From Thalassospira lucentensis (lineage in GTDB: Bacteria; Pseudomonadota; Alphaproteobacteria; Rhodospirillales; Thalassospiraceae), in the NCBI RefSeq assembly GCF_001613805.1, contig NZ_LPVY01000013.1:62001-126000 (forward strand): 64,000 bases of DNA, given 5' to 3'. The notes under the pieces are model-generated. The model was not told the DNA's origin. It was given only the letters and a program-made list of their open reading frames with translations, and searched no databases. The translations under genes and the position numbers were made by a program. Shown in pieces: positions 24,234-32,836 of this stretch. Numbering within the stretch: the stretch's first letter is position 1; every line of letters begins with the position of its first letter.

Positions 24234-24821
24234 ATGAAGCTTGAAGACTTCAGCATTCTGGTGATCGACGAAAACCCGGACCGTGCCGCCATTGTTGAGC
24301 GCGGCCTTGTCGAAAGTGGCTATACCCGCGTCAGCCGCATCGGCACGTCATACAATCTGGTCGAACGCATTCAGGCGTTGGCCCCCGACATCATCATCAT
24401 TGATCTTGAAAACCCGGACCGTGATACGTTGGAACAGATGTTTCAGGTATCGCGTGTTATTGCGCGCCCGATTGCGATGTTTGTCGATCAAAGCGACAGC
24501 AACACGATCCGCGAGGCGGTAGAGGCCGGGGTCAGTGCCTATGTCGTTGATGGCTTGCGTCAGGATCGTATTCGGCCCATCGTCGAAATGGCCATTTCGC
24601 GTTTCAACGCGTTTGACCAGTTGCGCCGGGAACGGGACGAAGCCAAGGCCAAGCTTAATGATCGCAAGTTGATTGATCGGGCAAAAGGACTTCTGATGCA
24701 GGAAAAGGGGCTGAGCGAGGACGAGGCCTATAACCTGCTGCGCAAAAATGCCATGAAACAGAACCGCAAAATTTCTGAAATCGCGCAAAGCGTGATCACG
24801 GCCTTTCAGTTGGAGTTCTAA
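24234..24821 (+). CDS. nasT: ANTAR-domain antitermination regulator NasT
   Basis: The 195-residue protein has an N-terminal receiver-like domain (about 5-120; D12/E13 and D57 in IIIIDLENP) and a C-terminal ANTAR RNA-binding domain (about 130-192; DRAKGLLMQEKGLSEDEAY and RKISEIAQSV). In studied systems (Azotobacter, Paracoccus, Pseudomonas) NasT binds the nas leader RNA and prevents termination. NasS sequesters it when nitrate and nitrite are absent. Here NasS follows after 3 nt. The putative targets are the hexaloop leaders of nirB and narK. Confidence 0.9.
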   Translation: MKLEDFSILVIDENPDRAAIVERGLVESGYTRVSRIGTSYNLVERIQALAPDIIIIDLENPDRDTLEQMFQVSRVIARPIAMFVDQSDSNTIREAVEAGVSAYVVDGLRQDRIRPIVEMAISRFNAFDQLRRERDEAKAKLNDRKLIDRAKGLLMQEKGLSEDEAYNLLRKNAMKQNRKISEIAQSVITAFQLEF

Positions 24822-24824
24822 CGC

Positions 24825-26021
24825 ATGTCCCTTAAACAGGTTCGACTTGGCTTTGTGCCACTTGTGGATTGTGCCCTGCCTGTCGTGGCGCGTGCCAAGG
24901 GCTTTGCCGAGGAAGAAAATATCGACCTGACCCTGATCCGGGAAATGTCCTGGGCCGCCATTCGCGACAAGCTGTCTTATGGGGTTTATGACGCGGCGCA
25001 TTTGCTGGCGGGTATTCCGCTGGCAGCGCGGCTTGGGCTTGGCGGGATGCCGTCGCAGCGCATTGCGGTGCCGATGGCGCTGGGGCGCGGCGGGAATGCG
25101 ATTACGGTTTCAACCCGGCTTTATCAGCGGATGCTTGAAGCGGATCCGGCGGCGATGCATGGGCCGCGCGGGCTTTCGGCACGGGCACTTAAAAAGGTGA
25201 TCGACGAGGACCGGGCGGCCGGTCGTCCGATCATGTCCTTTGCGACCGTATTCCCGTATTCGAGCCATAATTACGAACTGCGTTACTGGATGGCGGCGGG
25301 CGGTATTGACCCCGATAAGGACGTCAATATTGGCGTGATTGCGCCACCACGGATGTTTGACAGTCTGCGCAATGGCTGGGTCGATGGCTATTGCGTGGGG
25401 GAGCCATGGAACCAGCGGGCGGTGTTCCATGGGGATGGCGTGATTGTCGCGCTTAAGGAAGATATCTGGGCGCGCAGCCCGGAAAAGGTTCTTGGCGTGC
25501 GCGAAGACTGGGTGCAGTCCAATCCCGATACGGTGGATGCACTGGTGCGTGCGCTTGTCCGGTCGGCCGAATGGGCCGATCAGCCGGAAAACCGCACCGA
25601 ACTGGCGCAATTGCTGTCTGGTGAAAATCACGTCGGCGCATCGTTTGATATTCTGCGGGCATCGTTGCTTGGCCGACCGGTGCTTAAACCCGGGGACAAT
25701 CCGATTGAGGCGCCTGATCGCCATGTGTTTTATCGCTATACCGCAACGTTCCCGTGGCTGTCGCAGGGGGCGTGGGTTGGCACACAGATGCAGCGGTGGG
25801 GGCAGGTGGATGCTAGCGTCGATTTCAATACGCTTATTTCCGACATTTACCGTCCCGACCTTTATCGCCGTGCGGTCAAGGGGCTTGATGTTGCGCTTCC
25901 GCATGATGACTGGCGGGTTGAGGGCGTGAATGATGCCGCCGACCGGGCGTTTGTCGGCCCGGATGCGTTTCTGGATAACAGCATATTTGACATGCGCAGC
26001 TTTGCCGGTGTCGGGGAATAG
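24825..26021 (+). CDS. nasS: Nitrate/nitrite sensor NasS (NrtA-like, cytoplasmic)
   Basis: The 398-residue protein is related to the NrtA/NasF periplasmic nitrate-binding family (VRLGFVPLVDCALPVVARAKG; VGEPWNQRAVFHGDG) but has no signal peptide or lipobox, as expected for the cytoplasmic NasS. Binding nitrate or nitrite would release NasT to act on leader RNA. It is coupled to nasT (3-nt gap), in the order nasT-nasS rather than the more often described nasS-nasT. No NrtB/NrtD genes adjoin it, which supports a sensing role rather than ABC transport. Confidence 0.88.
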   Translation: MSLKQVRLGFVPLVDCALPVVARAKGFAEEENIDLTLIREMSWAAIRDKLSYGVYDAAHLLAGIPLAARLGLGGMPSQRIAVPMALGRGGNAITVSTRLYQRMLEADPAAMHGPRGLSARALKKVIDEDRAAGRPIMSFATVFPYSSHNYELRYWMAAGGIDPDKDVNIGVIAPPRMFDSLRNGWVDGYCVGEPWNQRAVFHGDGVIVALKEDIWARSPEKVLGVREDWVQSNPDTVDALVRALVRSAEWADQPENRTELAQLLSGENHVGASFDILRASLLGRPVLKPGDNPIEAPDRHVFYRYTATFPWLSQGAWVGTQMQRWGQVDASVDFNTLISDIYRPDLYRRAVKGLDVALPHDDWRVEGVNDAADRAFVGPDAFLDNSIFDMRSFAGVGE

Positions 26022-26044
26022 CCCGGCACCGGCTGTCGGCTTTT
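26004..26044 (+). terminator. Terminator overlapping nasS stop
   Basis: GCCGGTGTCGGG pairs with CCCGGCACCGGC (12 bp, one wobble, 6-nt loop containing the stop codon), followed after 7 nt by TTTT. The stem is partly encoded by the last nasS codons. It sits between nasS and the convergent glucosaminidase gene. Confidence 0.6.
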
Positions 26045-26054
26045 GAATGCGAAC

Positions 26055-26996
26055 CTATTGGGCCGTCGCACCGATTGGGATCAGGTGATAATATTGCCCT
26101 TCAAGGACGGCATTGTCGACTTCCTGCAAGCCGTTCTGCCGGATGACGGCCTGGACTTCCTTGACATATTCTTCCCCGCGTTCGGAATAGCGGATCAGGG
26201 CTTCGGCCAGTTCCATGCCGGTTGACTGACGGTTTGCCGCGATATCGCTTGCGCGCATGTCACGTAGATCGGCATAGGCATTATGGGTGTTGAGGTTCAG
26301 CAGATAGGCGCGCACCGATCCGAACGGGGTTCGGAAGGAGGCGATTTTATAATCGCCCAGATGTGTGCGTTGCTGTTCGGGGGTGATGCCCTCGCCATCA
26401 TAGGTCCATTGGCCGAACAGGGCATTGCCAAGGGCGGCAAAGCGCGATGTGGCCCAGCCGCTTTCAATTGCCATCTGCGCCAGAACAAGTGACGGCGGCA
26501 CCGGATTGATCCGTTCGCGCAGTTCGGCGATGGTTGTGCTGTCACCCGGGGCGCCATCGACCCTGTACTGGGTGGCAAGTTCCGTAATTACGGTATTGTC
26601 ACCATCGGCAATGGCCTTTTCCAGTGCGGCGCGCTGGAATTCGATTTCCTCGTTTGCGAGCAGGGCAAGCGGCCCTAATGTGCGGAAGAAAATCCGTTTT
26701 TTGGTGGCAACGGTGACCTGATCGCTGATTTCACTTCGCCATCTTTCGGGGATGGTTTGCAGGAACAGGCGCGGAACTTCGCGTTTGCCTTCCTGCCAGC
26801 TTTGCTGGGTGTAATCGAGGCTTTCGTAAAGCTCTTCAAGCTGTTCGTAACCGTCAAGCTCGATCCGATTGATCTGGTCCGGGGCGGGCATCGGCAGGGT
26901 AATATCGGCGCGTGCAATTTGTGCCGCGCCGATCAGAAAGATGCTTGTTATCAGGTATTTCATGCTTTTTTGCAGGCAAACGGAAAAGGACGGCAT
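26055..26996 (-). CDS. Bax-type glucosaminidase domain protein
   Basis: The 313-residue protein is exported: hydrophobic segment YLITSIFLIGAAQIA, cleavage near ARA. It is related to E. coli Bax, with a C-terminal glucosaminidase/lysozyme-like domain (about 165-300). LAQMAIESGWATSRFA holds the presumed catalytic Glu, and NALFGQWTY is typical of the family. It probably cleaves the glycan strand of peptidoglycan in the periplasm. The start at 26996 is supported by GGGAGG 7 nt upstream; the alternative Met 11 codons later has no ribosome site. It stands alone, convergent with nasS. Confidence 0.83.
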   Translation of the reverse strand: MPSFSVCLQKSMKYLITSIFLIGAAQIARADITLPMPAPDQINRIELDGYEQLEELYESLDYTQQSWQEGKREVPRLFLQTIPERWRSEISDQVTVATKKRIFFRTLGPLALLANEEIEFQRAALEKAIADGDNTVITELATQYRVDGAPGDSTTIAELRERINPVPPSLVLAQMAIESGWATSRFAALGNALFGQWTYDGEGITPEQQRTHLGDYKIASFRTPFGSVRAYLLNLNTHNAYADLRDMRASDIAANRQSTGMELAEALIRYSERGEEYVKEVQAVIRQNGLQEVDNAVLEGQYYHLIPIGATAQ

Positions 26997-27066
26997 GGCA
27001 TAACCTCCCGCTATGCGCGATCATGGATGCGCGCGTTGCTTGTGTTCACTTGTTCCCTGCGCGTGA

Positions 27067-27780
27067 TTATACCTTGCGGAAGCTTTGCAGACTATTGCGT
27101 TGTTTGCCGCTCTCATCAAAGTTGCCGGGGGCAAGCCATGCTTCGAACGCGGCCCTGACGCTTGGCCATTCAAGATCGGTGATCGAAAACCATGCAGTGT
27201 CGCGATTGCGCCCCTTATAGACCATGTGGTTGCGGAAGGTGCCCTCGTAGGTGAAGCCGTATCGCAGGGCAGCGGCGCGTGACGGGGCGTTCTGATCGTC
27301 GCATTTCCATTCGTACCGGCGGTATCCAAGTTCGTCAAAGGCACGTTTCATCATCAGATACATCGCCTCTGTGCCGCCGATGGTTTGCGACAGGGCCGGG
27401 GAATAGTTGATATTGCCGATTTCAATGCCGCCAAATTTGGTATCAATCCGCATGAAGGCGGCGACACCTACTGCGGTGCCGGATGCCTTGTCGATGATGG
27501 TGTGCAGCATCGGGTCGCTGGTGGCGGCCATGCTTTCAAGCCACGCCTGATAAGCGTCAAAATCGGTGAATGCGTCCGTGAAAAGATAGGTAAAGCGCGA
27601 TCCGTCCATGGCTTCGCGGTTGGCGTCAAATAGCTGCCTGGCGTCGCGTTTTACATCAATCGGGCTGACAATGACATGGTGGCCCGCCATGTCACTGCGT
27701 GGTGGCATCGGGCATTCTTTCCAGTTTTCAACCGGGCGGCCGACCGGCTGACCAAATTCGTTTTTATATTCGGATGGCAT
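27067..27780 (-). CDS. GNAT-family N-acetyltransferase
   Basis: The 237-residue protein resembles the RimJ/RimL-like GNAT subgroup. It has VGVAAFMRIDTKFGGIEIGNINYSP (beta strands flanking the acetyl-CoA site, quoted for GIEIGNI), TEAMYLMMKRAFDELGYRRYEWKCD and NAPSRAAALRYGFTYEG, where Asn and the RxxGF motif are family hallmarks. Transfer of acetyl from acetyl-CoA to an amine or protein N-terminus is expected; the substrate is unknown. The start at 27780 (MPSEYKNEF) has AAAGG 8 nt upstream; an upstream in-frame Met lacks family similarity. Confidence 0.85.
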   Translation of the reverse strand: MPSEYKNEFGQPVGRPVENWKECPMPPRSDMAGHHVIVSPIDVKRDARQLFDANREAMDGSRFTYLFTDAFTDFDAYQAWLESMAATSDPMLHTIIDKASGTAVGVAAFMRIDTKFGGIEIGNINYSPALSQTIGGTEAMYLMMKRAFDELGYRRYEWKCDDQNAPSRAAALRYGFTYEGTFRNHMVYKGRNRDTAWFSITDLEWPSVRAAFEAWLAPGNFDESGKQRNSLQSFRKV

Positions 27781-27848
27781 CTGATGACCTTTGTTGCGAG
27801 GCGAGGGGCATGCAGTCTGGGATATTATTGGTGCGTCATAAAGAGCCG

Positions 27849-27928
27849 TTTTGGCAAAATGAAGGGAGCCAATTTTGCGGGGCTTAAGGGATGACCGAAA
27901 AACTGGCCCGATTTGGCAAATGGAAGGG
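27849..27928. repeat. Imperfect direct and inverted repeats upstream of the GNAT gene
   Basis: This is the left part of the 627-bp gene-free stretch 27781-28407. TTTGGCAAAATGAAGGG (from 27850) recurs as TTTGGCAAATGGAAGGG (from 27912). The first copy overlaps an inverted repeat GCAAAAT-N11-ATTTTGC (27854-27878). They lie 70-150 bp before the acetyltransferase start, suiting operator sites, but the binding protein is unknown. Short open frames here have no family resemblance or ribosome sites. Confidence 0.4.
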
Positions 27929-28125
27929 TGGTTTGACACCGGGTCATGAGGAGTCTTTGGGGCGTGTGACGAAAGTGTTGTGATGCGTTCGTCTTTGGGT
28001 TGTAAGGCGTGTTGGGTTGCCCGTGATATAAGGAGAAATGCTGCGGTGCGAAATTATGGTTTTGAAACAAACCTTTAATGCGTCCGCGCTGTGCGGTGGA
28101 TTATGCGGCGACAGGGCATTCAAAC

Positions 28126-28153
28126 CGAATTGAATTTAGTTAAATTCAATTCG
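28126..28153. promoter_or_regulatory. 28-bp perfect AT-rich palindrome (candidate operator)
   Basis: CGAATTGAATTTA and TAAATTCAATTCG are exact reverse complements flanking a 2-bp centre. The palindrome sits about 255 bp before the peptide-transporter operon, and TTGACA (28154-28159, a consensus -35) begins at the next base. A perfect 13-bp-arm palindrome abutting a -35 element is most simply a repressor or activator site. No U-tract or GC stem supports a terminator. Confidence 0.55.
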
Positions 28154-28181
28154 TTGACAATTTGTCGAATAAATGATGAGG

Positions 28182-28193
28182 TTTGTATACAAA
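28182..28193. promoter_or_regulatory. TTTGTATACAAA operator, GntR/FCD-like
   Basis: This perfect 12-bp palindrome contains TTGTATACAA, a form typical of FadR/FCD-type GntR regulator sites. It lies near the expected transcription start of the peptide-transporter operon, downstream of TTGACA at 28154. No gntR gene is in the window, so the regulator would be encoded elsewhere. Confidence 0.45.
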
Positions 28194-28347
28194 ATAAAAA
28201 ACCATGAATTCGGTATCAGGGTTGTTGGCAATCGTCGTTAAGAGGGACCGCGTTACAACTTTCCGTTACGCATCGTCATAAGGCTACGGCCCCCACCGTG
28301 CCGGACGAGAAACCCGATCTGGCGCCAATCACGTCTTGCAGCACTGA

Positions 28348-28364
28348 CACCGGTTTGACCGGTG
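28348..28364 (+). other. Leader hairpin before the peptide-transporter operon
   Basis: CACCGGT-TTG-ACCGGTG is a 7-bp stem in the presumed ~210-nt leader. It is followed at once by a second stem, TGCGCG-CCACC-CGCGCA. No U-tract follows. The role is unknown; it may be an RNA stabiliser. Confidence 0.35.
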
Positions 28365-28407
28365 CGCGCCACCCGCGCATCCGCCTTACATTGCCGAGGA
28401 TGTTTGC

Positions 28408-30240
28408 GTGACTGATTCTGTTTCTGTTCCGATCCTGTCCGTCGAAGATTTGTCCGTTGAGTTCGGCGACAGCCGGGTCATCGAAAATCTGAGTTTTGCC
28501 GTGAAACCCGGAAGAACATTGGCAATTGTCGGAGAGTCCGGATCGGGCAAGTCGGTGACATCGATGTCGATCATGCGTCTGGCCGATATGATGGGCGCAT
28601 CCTATGCATCGGGGCGCATCCGGTTTACGTCAAAAGATCGCGATGAAGATTTGCTGGCGCTATCGCAAAAACAGATGCGCCGCATTCGCGGCAAAGACAT
28701 CGCGATGATCTTTCAGGAACCGATGACGTCGCTGAACCCGGTTTTCACCATCGGCGATCAGATTGCGGAATCCCTGATGCTGCATGAAGGCATGTCGAAG
28801 CCCGATGCGCTTGTTGAAAGCAAACGGTTGCTTGATATGGTGCGACTGCCCGATGCGCAGGAACTTCTGGGGCGGTATCCCCATCAGCTTTCGGGCGGGA
28901 TGCGCCAGCGCGTCATGATTGCCATGGCGCTTGCCTGCCGGCCCAAGGTCCTGATTGCGGATGAACCGACAACGGCCCTTGACGTGACCATTCAGGCGCA
29001 AATTTTGACCATCATCCGCGATCTGCAACAGGAACTTGGCATGGCGGTGATTTTCATCACTCATGACATGGGGGTCGTTGCCGAGGTTGCCGATGATGTT
29101 GTCGTCATGTGGAAGGGCAAAAAGGTTGAAGAAGGTACGGTTGCCGATATTTTTGCCAATCCGGCCCATCCCTATACCCAAACCCTGTTGTCCGCGGTGC
29201 CCAAACTGGGCAGCATGACGGGCGAAGCATTCCCCAAACGGTTCCCGGTGACGATGATGGATGGCGATACGCCGCGTCTGGTCGGGACGGAGCATATCCA
29301 GAACACAGCACGTTACGACGAGGCCCCGTTATTGTCGGTGCGTGATCTGGTGACGCGCTTTGACATCAAAAAGGGCCTGTTTGGCGGGGTTTCCCACCGG
29401 GTGCATGCGGTCGAGAATGTCAGTTTTGATATTTATCGTGGCGAGACGCTTGCCCTTGTTGGAGAGTCCGGATCGGGCAAATCGACCATCGGCCGAACGA
29501 TCCAGCAATTGCAGAAGGCAACGGCCGGCAATATCAGTTTTGAAGGCCGCGCATTTAGTGACATGGGCAAAGGTGAACAGCAGCGCCTGCGTCAGGAAAT
29601 CCAGTATATCTTTCAGGATCCGTTTGCGTCCCTTGATCCGCGCAAGAAAATCGGATTTTCGATTGCAGAGCCGATCCGCACGCACCGCCTGATTGACGGT
29701 GAAAAACAGATTGCCGCACGCGTTGACCAGTTGCTGGAACGGGTCGGCCTGACATCGGCCCATGCCAATCGTTACCCGCATGAATTTTCCGGCGGTCAGC
29801 GCCAGCGTATCTGCATCGCGCGCGCCTTGGCATCCAATCCCAAGCTGATCATTGCCGACGAGGCGCTTTCGGCGCTTGATGTGTCGATCCAGGCGCAGAT
29901 CATCAATCTGTTCATGGAGCTTCAGGAAGAACACGGGCTTGCCTATCTGTTCATCAGCCATGACATGGCGGTGGTCGAAAAAATGAGCCACCGGGTCGCC
30001 GTGCTTTACCTTGGTCAGGTTGCCGAACTTGGATCGCGCCAGCAGGTTCTTGAAACGCCGACACATCCTTATACCCAGCGGCTTCTGAGTGCCGTGCCGG
30101 TCGCGGATCCCACAATCGTGCGCGACCGCATCCTGATGGATGGTGAAATTCCAAGCCCGATCCGCCGGGTCGGTGATGAACCGGCCATTCTTGCCCATCG
30201 TGAAATTGCGCCCGGTCACTTTGTGGCCGACGCACGTTAA
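28408..30240 (+). CDS. Peptide ABC transporter, fused double ATP-binding protein (DppD-DppF type)
   Basis: The 610-residue protein contains two complete ABC domains. Domain 1 (about 5-265) has Walker [12 protein letters not shown], signature LSGGMRQR and Walker [14 protein letters not shown]. Domain 2 (about 310-570) has [19 protein letters not shown] and [13 protein letters not shown]. Each is followed by an oligopeptide-type C-terminal region (HPYTQ-LLSAVP). Such fusions power dipeptide, oligopeptide or glutathione importers (GsiA-like). The start codon is GTG at 28408 with GAGGA 7 nt upstream. It is first in the operon, before the binding protein, two permeases and a peptidase. Confidence 0.92.
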   Translation: MTDSVSVPILSVEDLSVEFGDSRVIENLSFAVKPGRTLAIVGESGSGKSVTSMSIMRLADMMGASYASGRIRFTSKDRDEDLLALSQKQMRRIRGKDIAMIFQEPMTSLNPVFTIGDQIAESLMLHEGMSKPDALVESKRLLDMVRLPDAQELLGRYPHQLSGGMRQRVMIAMALACRPKVLIADEPTTALDVTIQAQILTIIRDLQQELGMAVIFITHDMGVVAEVADDVVVMWKGKKVEEGTVADIFANPAHPYTQTLLSAVPKLGSMTGEAFPKRFPVTMMDGDTPRLVGTEHIQNTARYDEAPLLSVRDLVTRFDIKKGLFGGVSHRVHAVENVSFDIYRGETLALVGESGSGKSTIGRTIQQLQKATAGNISFEGRAFSDMGKGEQQRLRQEIQYIFQDPFASLDPRKKIGFSIAEPIRTHRLIDGEKQIAARVDQLLERVGLTSAHANRYPHEFSGGQRQRICIARALASNPKLIIADEALSALDVSIQAQIINLFMELQEEHGLAYLFISHDMAVVEKMSHRVAVLYLGQVAELGSRQQVLETPTHPYTQRLLSAVPVADPTIVRDRILMDGEIPSPIRRVGDEPAILAHREIAPGHFVADAR

Positions 30241-30306
30241 GCGGCCCTTGGGTCGCAAGCCTTGTCTCCCCTCGCGCCAAGCCACCAACAACGGAGAAAA
30301 AATAAC

Positions 30307-31839
30307 ATGACGAAAAAACAGGGAATGCGCAGTGCGCTGATGGCTCTTGCCTTTGCGGGCGGCCTGATGGCAACTGCGCCGGCATATGCCGAAGGCACCT
30401 TGACCATCTCATCACCACAGGACCCCGGTAGCTGGGACCCGGTCGATACGTTTCTGGTCAACTGGTCGTCGGTTGCGACCAATATTTATGACGGTCTGAC
30501 CTATCGCGGGCCGGATGCCAAACTGGTTCCGGGGCTTGCGTCATCATGGGAAGAATTTGATGGCGGCACGCGCATCCGTTTCCATCTGCGCGAAGGCGTG
30601 ACTTTCCAGAATGGCGAAGCTTTCAATGCCGAAGCGGTCAAATTCACCTTTGATCGCCTGATGGGTGATGAAGGCAAAAAGGGACCGCAGCGGTCAAACT
30701 ATGCTGCGATCAAATCGGTCGAAGTTATTGACGAAAACACCGTCGACATGCATCTGACCCAGCCGGATCCGGTGCTTCTGACCAAGCTTGCCGGTTATGG
30801 TGCGATGATTGTTCCGCCGAAATATATCGCGGAAAAAGGCGAAGATTATTTTAACGCCCATCCGATCGGCACCGGTCCGTTCAAAATGGTTTCCTATGAG
30901 CCGAAAGTTGGTCTGACTCTTGAAGCCTATGCCGATCATTGGGGCGGTGCGCCGAAACTTTCGACCATCAAGTATCGCTTCATCAGTGAACCGTCGACCG
31001 CGGTTGCGGAACTTCAGGCCGGGAACGTTGATCTTGTCATTCCGCCGACCATTCCGATTGGTATGATCCCGACCATTCAGGAAGACGAAAACATCGATAT
31101 CGTCACCACCGTAAGCCCGACGGTTTATGCGCTTCGCTTTAACACCGGCAATGGCATCACGGCGGATGAAAAAGTCCGTAAGGCGATGATTTACGGTGTG
31201 GATCGTCAGGCGATCATTGACTCGATCCTTGGTGGTCAGGCATCGCCGATTGCAAGTTTCCAGGGTGAATTGTCGTTTGGCAATGACCCGTCGATGAAAC
31301 CGTTGCCGTATGATCCGGCCAAGGCACAGGCGCTTCTGAAAGAAGCCGGTGTTGCACCGGGCACGAAAATCCAGATCGACATTCGCGGCAATGACGCAAC
31401 CTTTAACGAAGTTGTTCAGGCCGTTGCCAGCTACCTTCAGGTGATTGGCCTGAATGCGACGATCAAGCCATATGAAACCAACGTTCTGCTTAACGACATC
31501 ATTCCGGCGGGTAAAACCGGCGCGATGTTCCAGCAGTCGTGGGGTGGCTGGACGCTTGATTATGATAATACCGCTTATTCCATGTATCACACGGGCGAAA
31601 AGTGGAACCCGTATGACAGCGATCCGGAACTCGACAAGCTGCTGGAATCCCAGCGTGCGATTACCGATCGTGCCAAACGTGAAGAAATCCTGCAGTCGAT
31701 TGCGCATTACACGGCCGATCGTGCGCTGGAAATGCCGCTTTATAACCTTAATGCGATCTTTGGGGTTTCCAAGCGCGTCAAGAATTTCACCCCGGTTCCC
31801 GACAGCCGTCTGCGCCTGACGGAAGTGACTGTCGACTGA
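30307..31839 (+). CDS. Peptide ABC transporter periplasmic binding protein
   Basis: The 510-residue SBP_bac_5 (DppA/OppA) family protein has a signal peptide ending at AYA-EG. It carries the family motif region NIYDGLTYRGPDAKLVPGLA and FHLREGVTFQNGEAFNA. It would capture peptides or related ligands for the permeases encoded downstream. The ATG at 30307 (MTKKQG) is preferred since it starts the signal peptide and has GGAG about 12 nt upstream. A strong hairpin just after the gene probably makes this component more abundant than the permeases. Confidence 0.91.
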   Translation: MTKKQGMRSALMALAFAGGLMATAPAYAEGTLTISSPQDPGSWDPVDTFLVNWSSVATNIYDGLTYRGPDAKLVPGLASSWEEFDGGTRIRFHLREGVTFQNGEAFNAEAVKFTFDRLMGDEGKKGPQRSNYAAIKSVEVIDENTVDMHLTQPDPVLLTKLAGYGAMIVPPKYIAEKGEDYFNAHPIGTGPFKMVSYEPKVGLTLEAYADHWGGAPKLSTIKYRFISEPSTAVAELQAGNVDLVIPPTIPIGMIPTIQEDENIDIVTTVSPTVYALRFNTGNGITADEKVRKAMIYGVDRQAIIDSILGGQASPIASFQGELSFGNDPSMKPLPYDPAKAQALLKEAGVAPGTKIQIDIRGNDATFNEVVQAVASYLQVIGLNATIKPYETNVLLNDIIPAGKTGAMFQQSWGGWTLDYDNTAYSMYHTGEKWNPYDSDPELDKLLESQRAITDRAKREEILQSIAHYTADRALEMPLYNLNAIFGVSKRVKNFTPVPDSRLRLTEVTVD

Positions 31840-31847
31840 TGTGAAGC

Positions 31848-31880
31848 GAAAGCCGCCCGGACAGATGCCGGGCGGCTTTC
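31848..31880 (+). terminator. Intra-operon hairpin between binding protein and permease genes
   Basis: GAAAGCCGCCCGG pairs perfectly with CCGGGCGGCTTTC (13 bp, 7-nt loop), 8 nt after the binding-protein stop. No real U-tract follows, though TTTCTTTAAAG lies a few bases on. It is likely a partial terminator or a 3' exonuclease block that raises binding-protein mRNA relative to permease mRNA. Confidence 0.65.
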
Positions 31881-31908
31881 ATGCCTATTTCTTTAAAGGA
31901 CAAGTGTT

Positions 31909-32832
31909 TTGGCTGGTTTTCTGATCAAACGCCTTTTGCAGGCGATTTTCGTGGTCGTCGCGGTGACATTGATTGTCTCGTTTGCCATCCGCCTGACGGG
32001 TGACCCGGCGCTGATGTTAAGCCAGGGGGCCGGCAGCATCACCGAGGAAGACCTTGCACGTATTCGTGAATCCCTTGGTTTGAACCAGCCATTTTTTGTT
32101 CAGTATGCCGATTTCATGCTGGGGCTTTTCAGCCTTGATTTCGGTCGATCCTTCCTTGGTGGAACGCAGGTTTCCACCCTGATTGGTAATGCATTGCCCG
32201 CGACCCTGATGCTGGCGTTTGCATCGATGTTCGTATCCATCGTGATTTCGATCCCACTGGGGATCAAGGCGGCCATTTCGCGGGGCAAATGGCCCGATCA
32301 GGTCATTCGCATCCTGTCGCTGGTTGGCCTGTCATTCCCGAATTTCTGGCTGGCGATCATGCTGGTGCTGTTGCTGTCAATCACGTTCCGGCTTCTGCCG
32401 CCAAGTGGCATGACGGGGATTGAGAACTTCATCATGCCGGCGATCACCATGGGGGTGATCCTGACCGCAACCAATGTGCGGCTTGTGCGGACCTCGATGC
32501 TGGAAACCCTTCAGTCGCAATACATTATGGTCGCACGCGCCAAGGGGCTTAGCGAGAAGGTCGTTCTTTATAAACACGCGCTTCGCAATTGTGCGATCCC
32601 GCTTGTGACCTATTTCGGTTTGCAGTTTGGCAATCTTCTGGGCGGGATTGTTGTCGTCGAACTGGTGTTTAACTGGCCGGGAATGGGCACGCTGGCTTTT
32701 GATGCCGTTGGTGCACGTGATTATCCGGTTCTGCAGGCCGTGATTACGGTTCTGTCGATCATGATTGTCGGGGTGAACCTGCTTGTCGACATTGCCTATG
32801 GCCTGATTGATCCACGTATCCGGACGGAGTAA
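31909..32832 (+). CDS. Peptide ABC transporter permease, DppB type
   Basis: The 307-residue inner-membrane permease has six TM helices (first about 9-30). It carries the conserved EAA loop YIMVARAKGLSEKVVLYKHALRN and DppB motifs such as TGDPA near the N-terminus and SLGLNQPFFVQY. The start is a TTG codon at 31909 with AAGGA about 7 nt upstream; no better ATG/GTG exists in frame. It pairs with the DppC-type subunit that begins 4 nt after its stop. Confidence 0.9.
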   Translation: MAGFLIKRLLQAIFVVVAVTLIVSFAIRLTGDPALMLSQGAGSITEEDLARIRESLGLNQPFFVQYADFMLGLFSLDFGRSFLGGTQVSTLIGNALPATLMLAFASMFVSIVISIPLGIKAAISRGKWPDQVIRILSLVGLSFPNFWLAIMLVLLLSITFRLLPPSGMTGIENFIMPAITMGVILTATNVRLVRTSMLETLQSQYIMVARAKGLSEKVVLYKHALRNCAIPLVTYFGLQFGNLLGGIVVVELVFNWPGMGTLAFDAVGARDYPVLQAVITVLSIMIVGVNLLVDIAYGLIDPRIRTE

Positions 32833-32836
32833 CCCC

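Noticed and set aside
24825..26021. NasS as an ABC nitrate-binding protein (NrtA)
   Set aside because: No signal peptide or lipobox, no transporter genes adjacent, and it is coupled to the ANTAR gene nasT.
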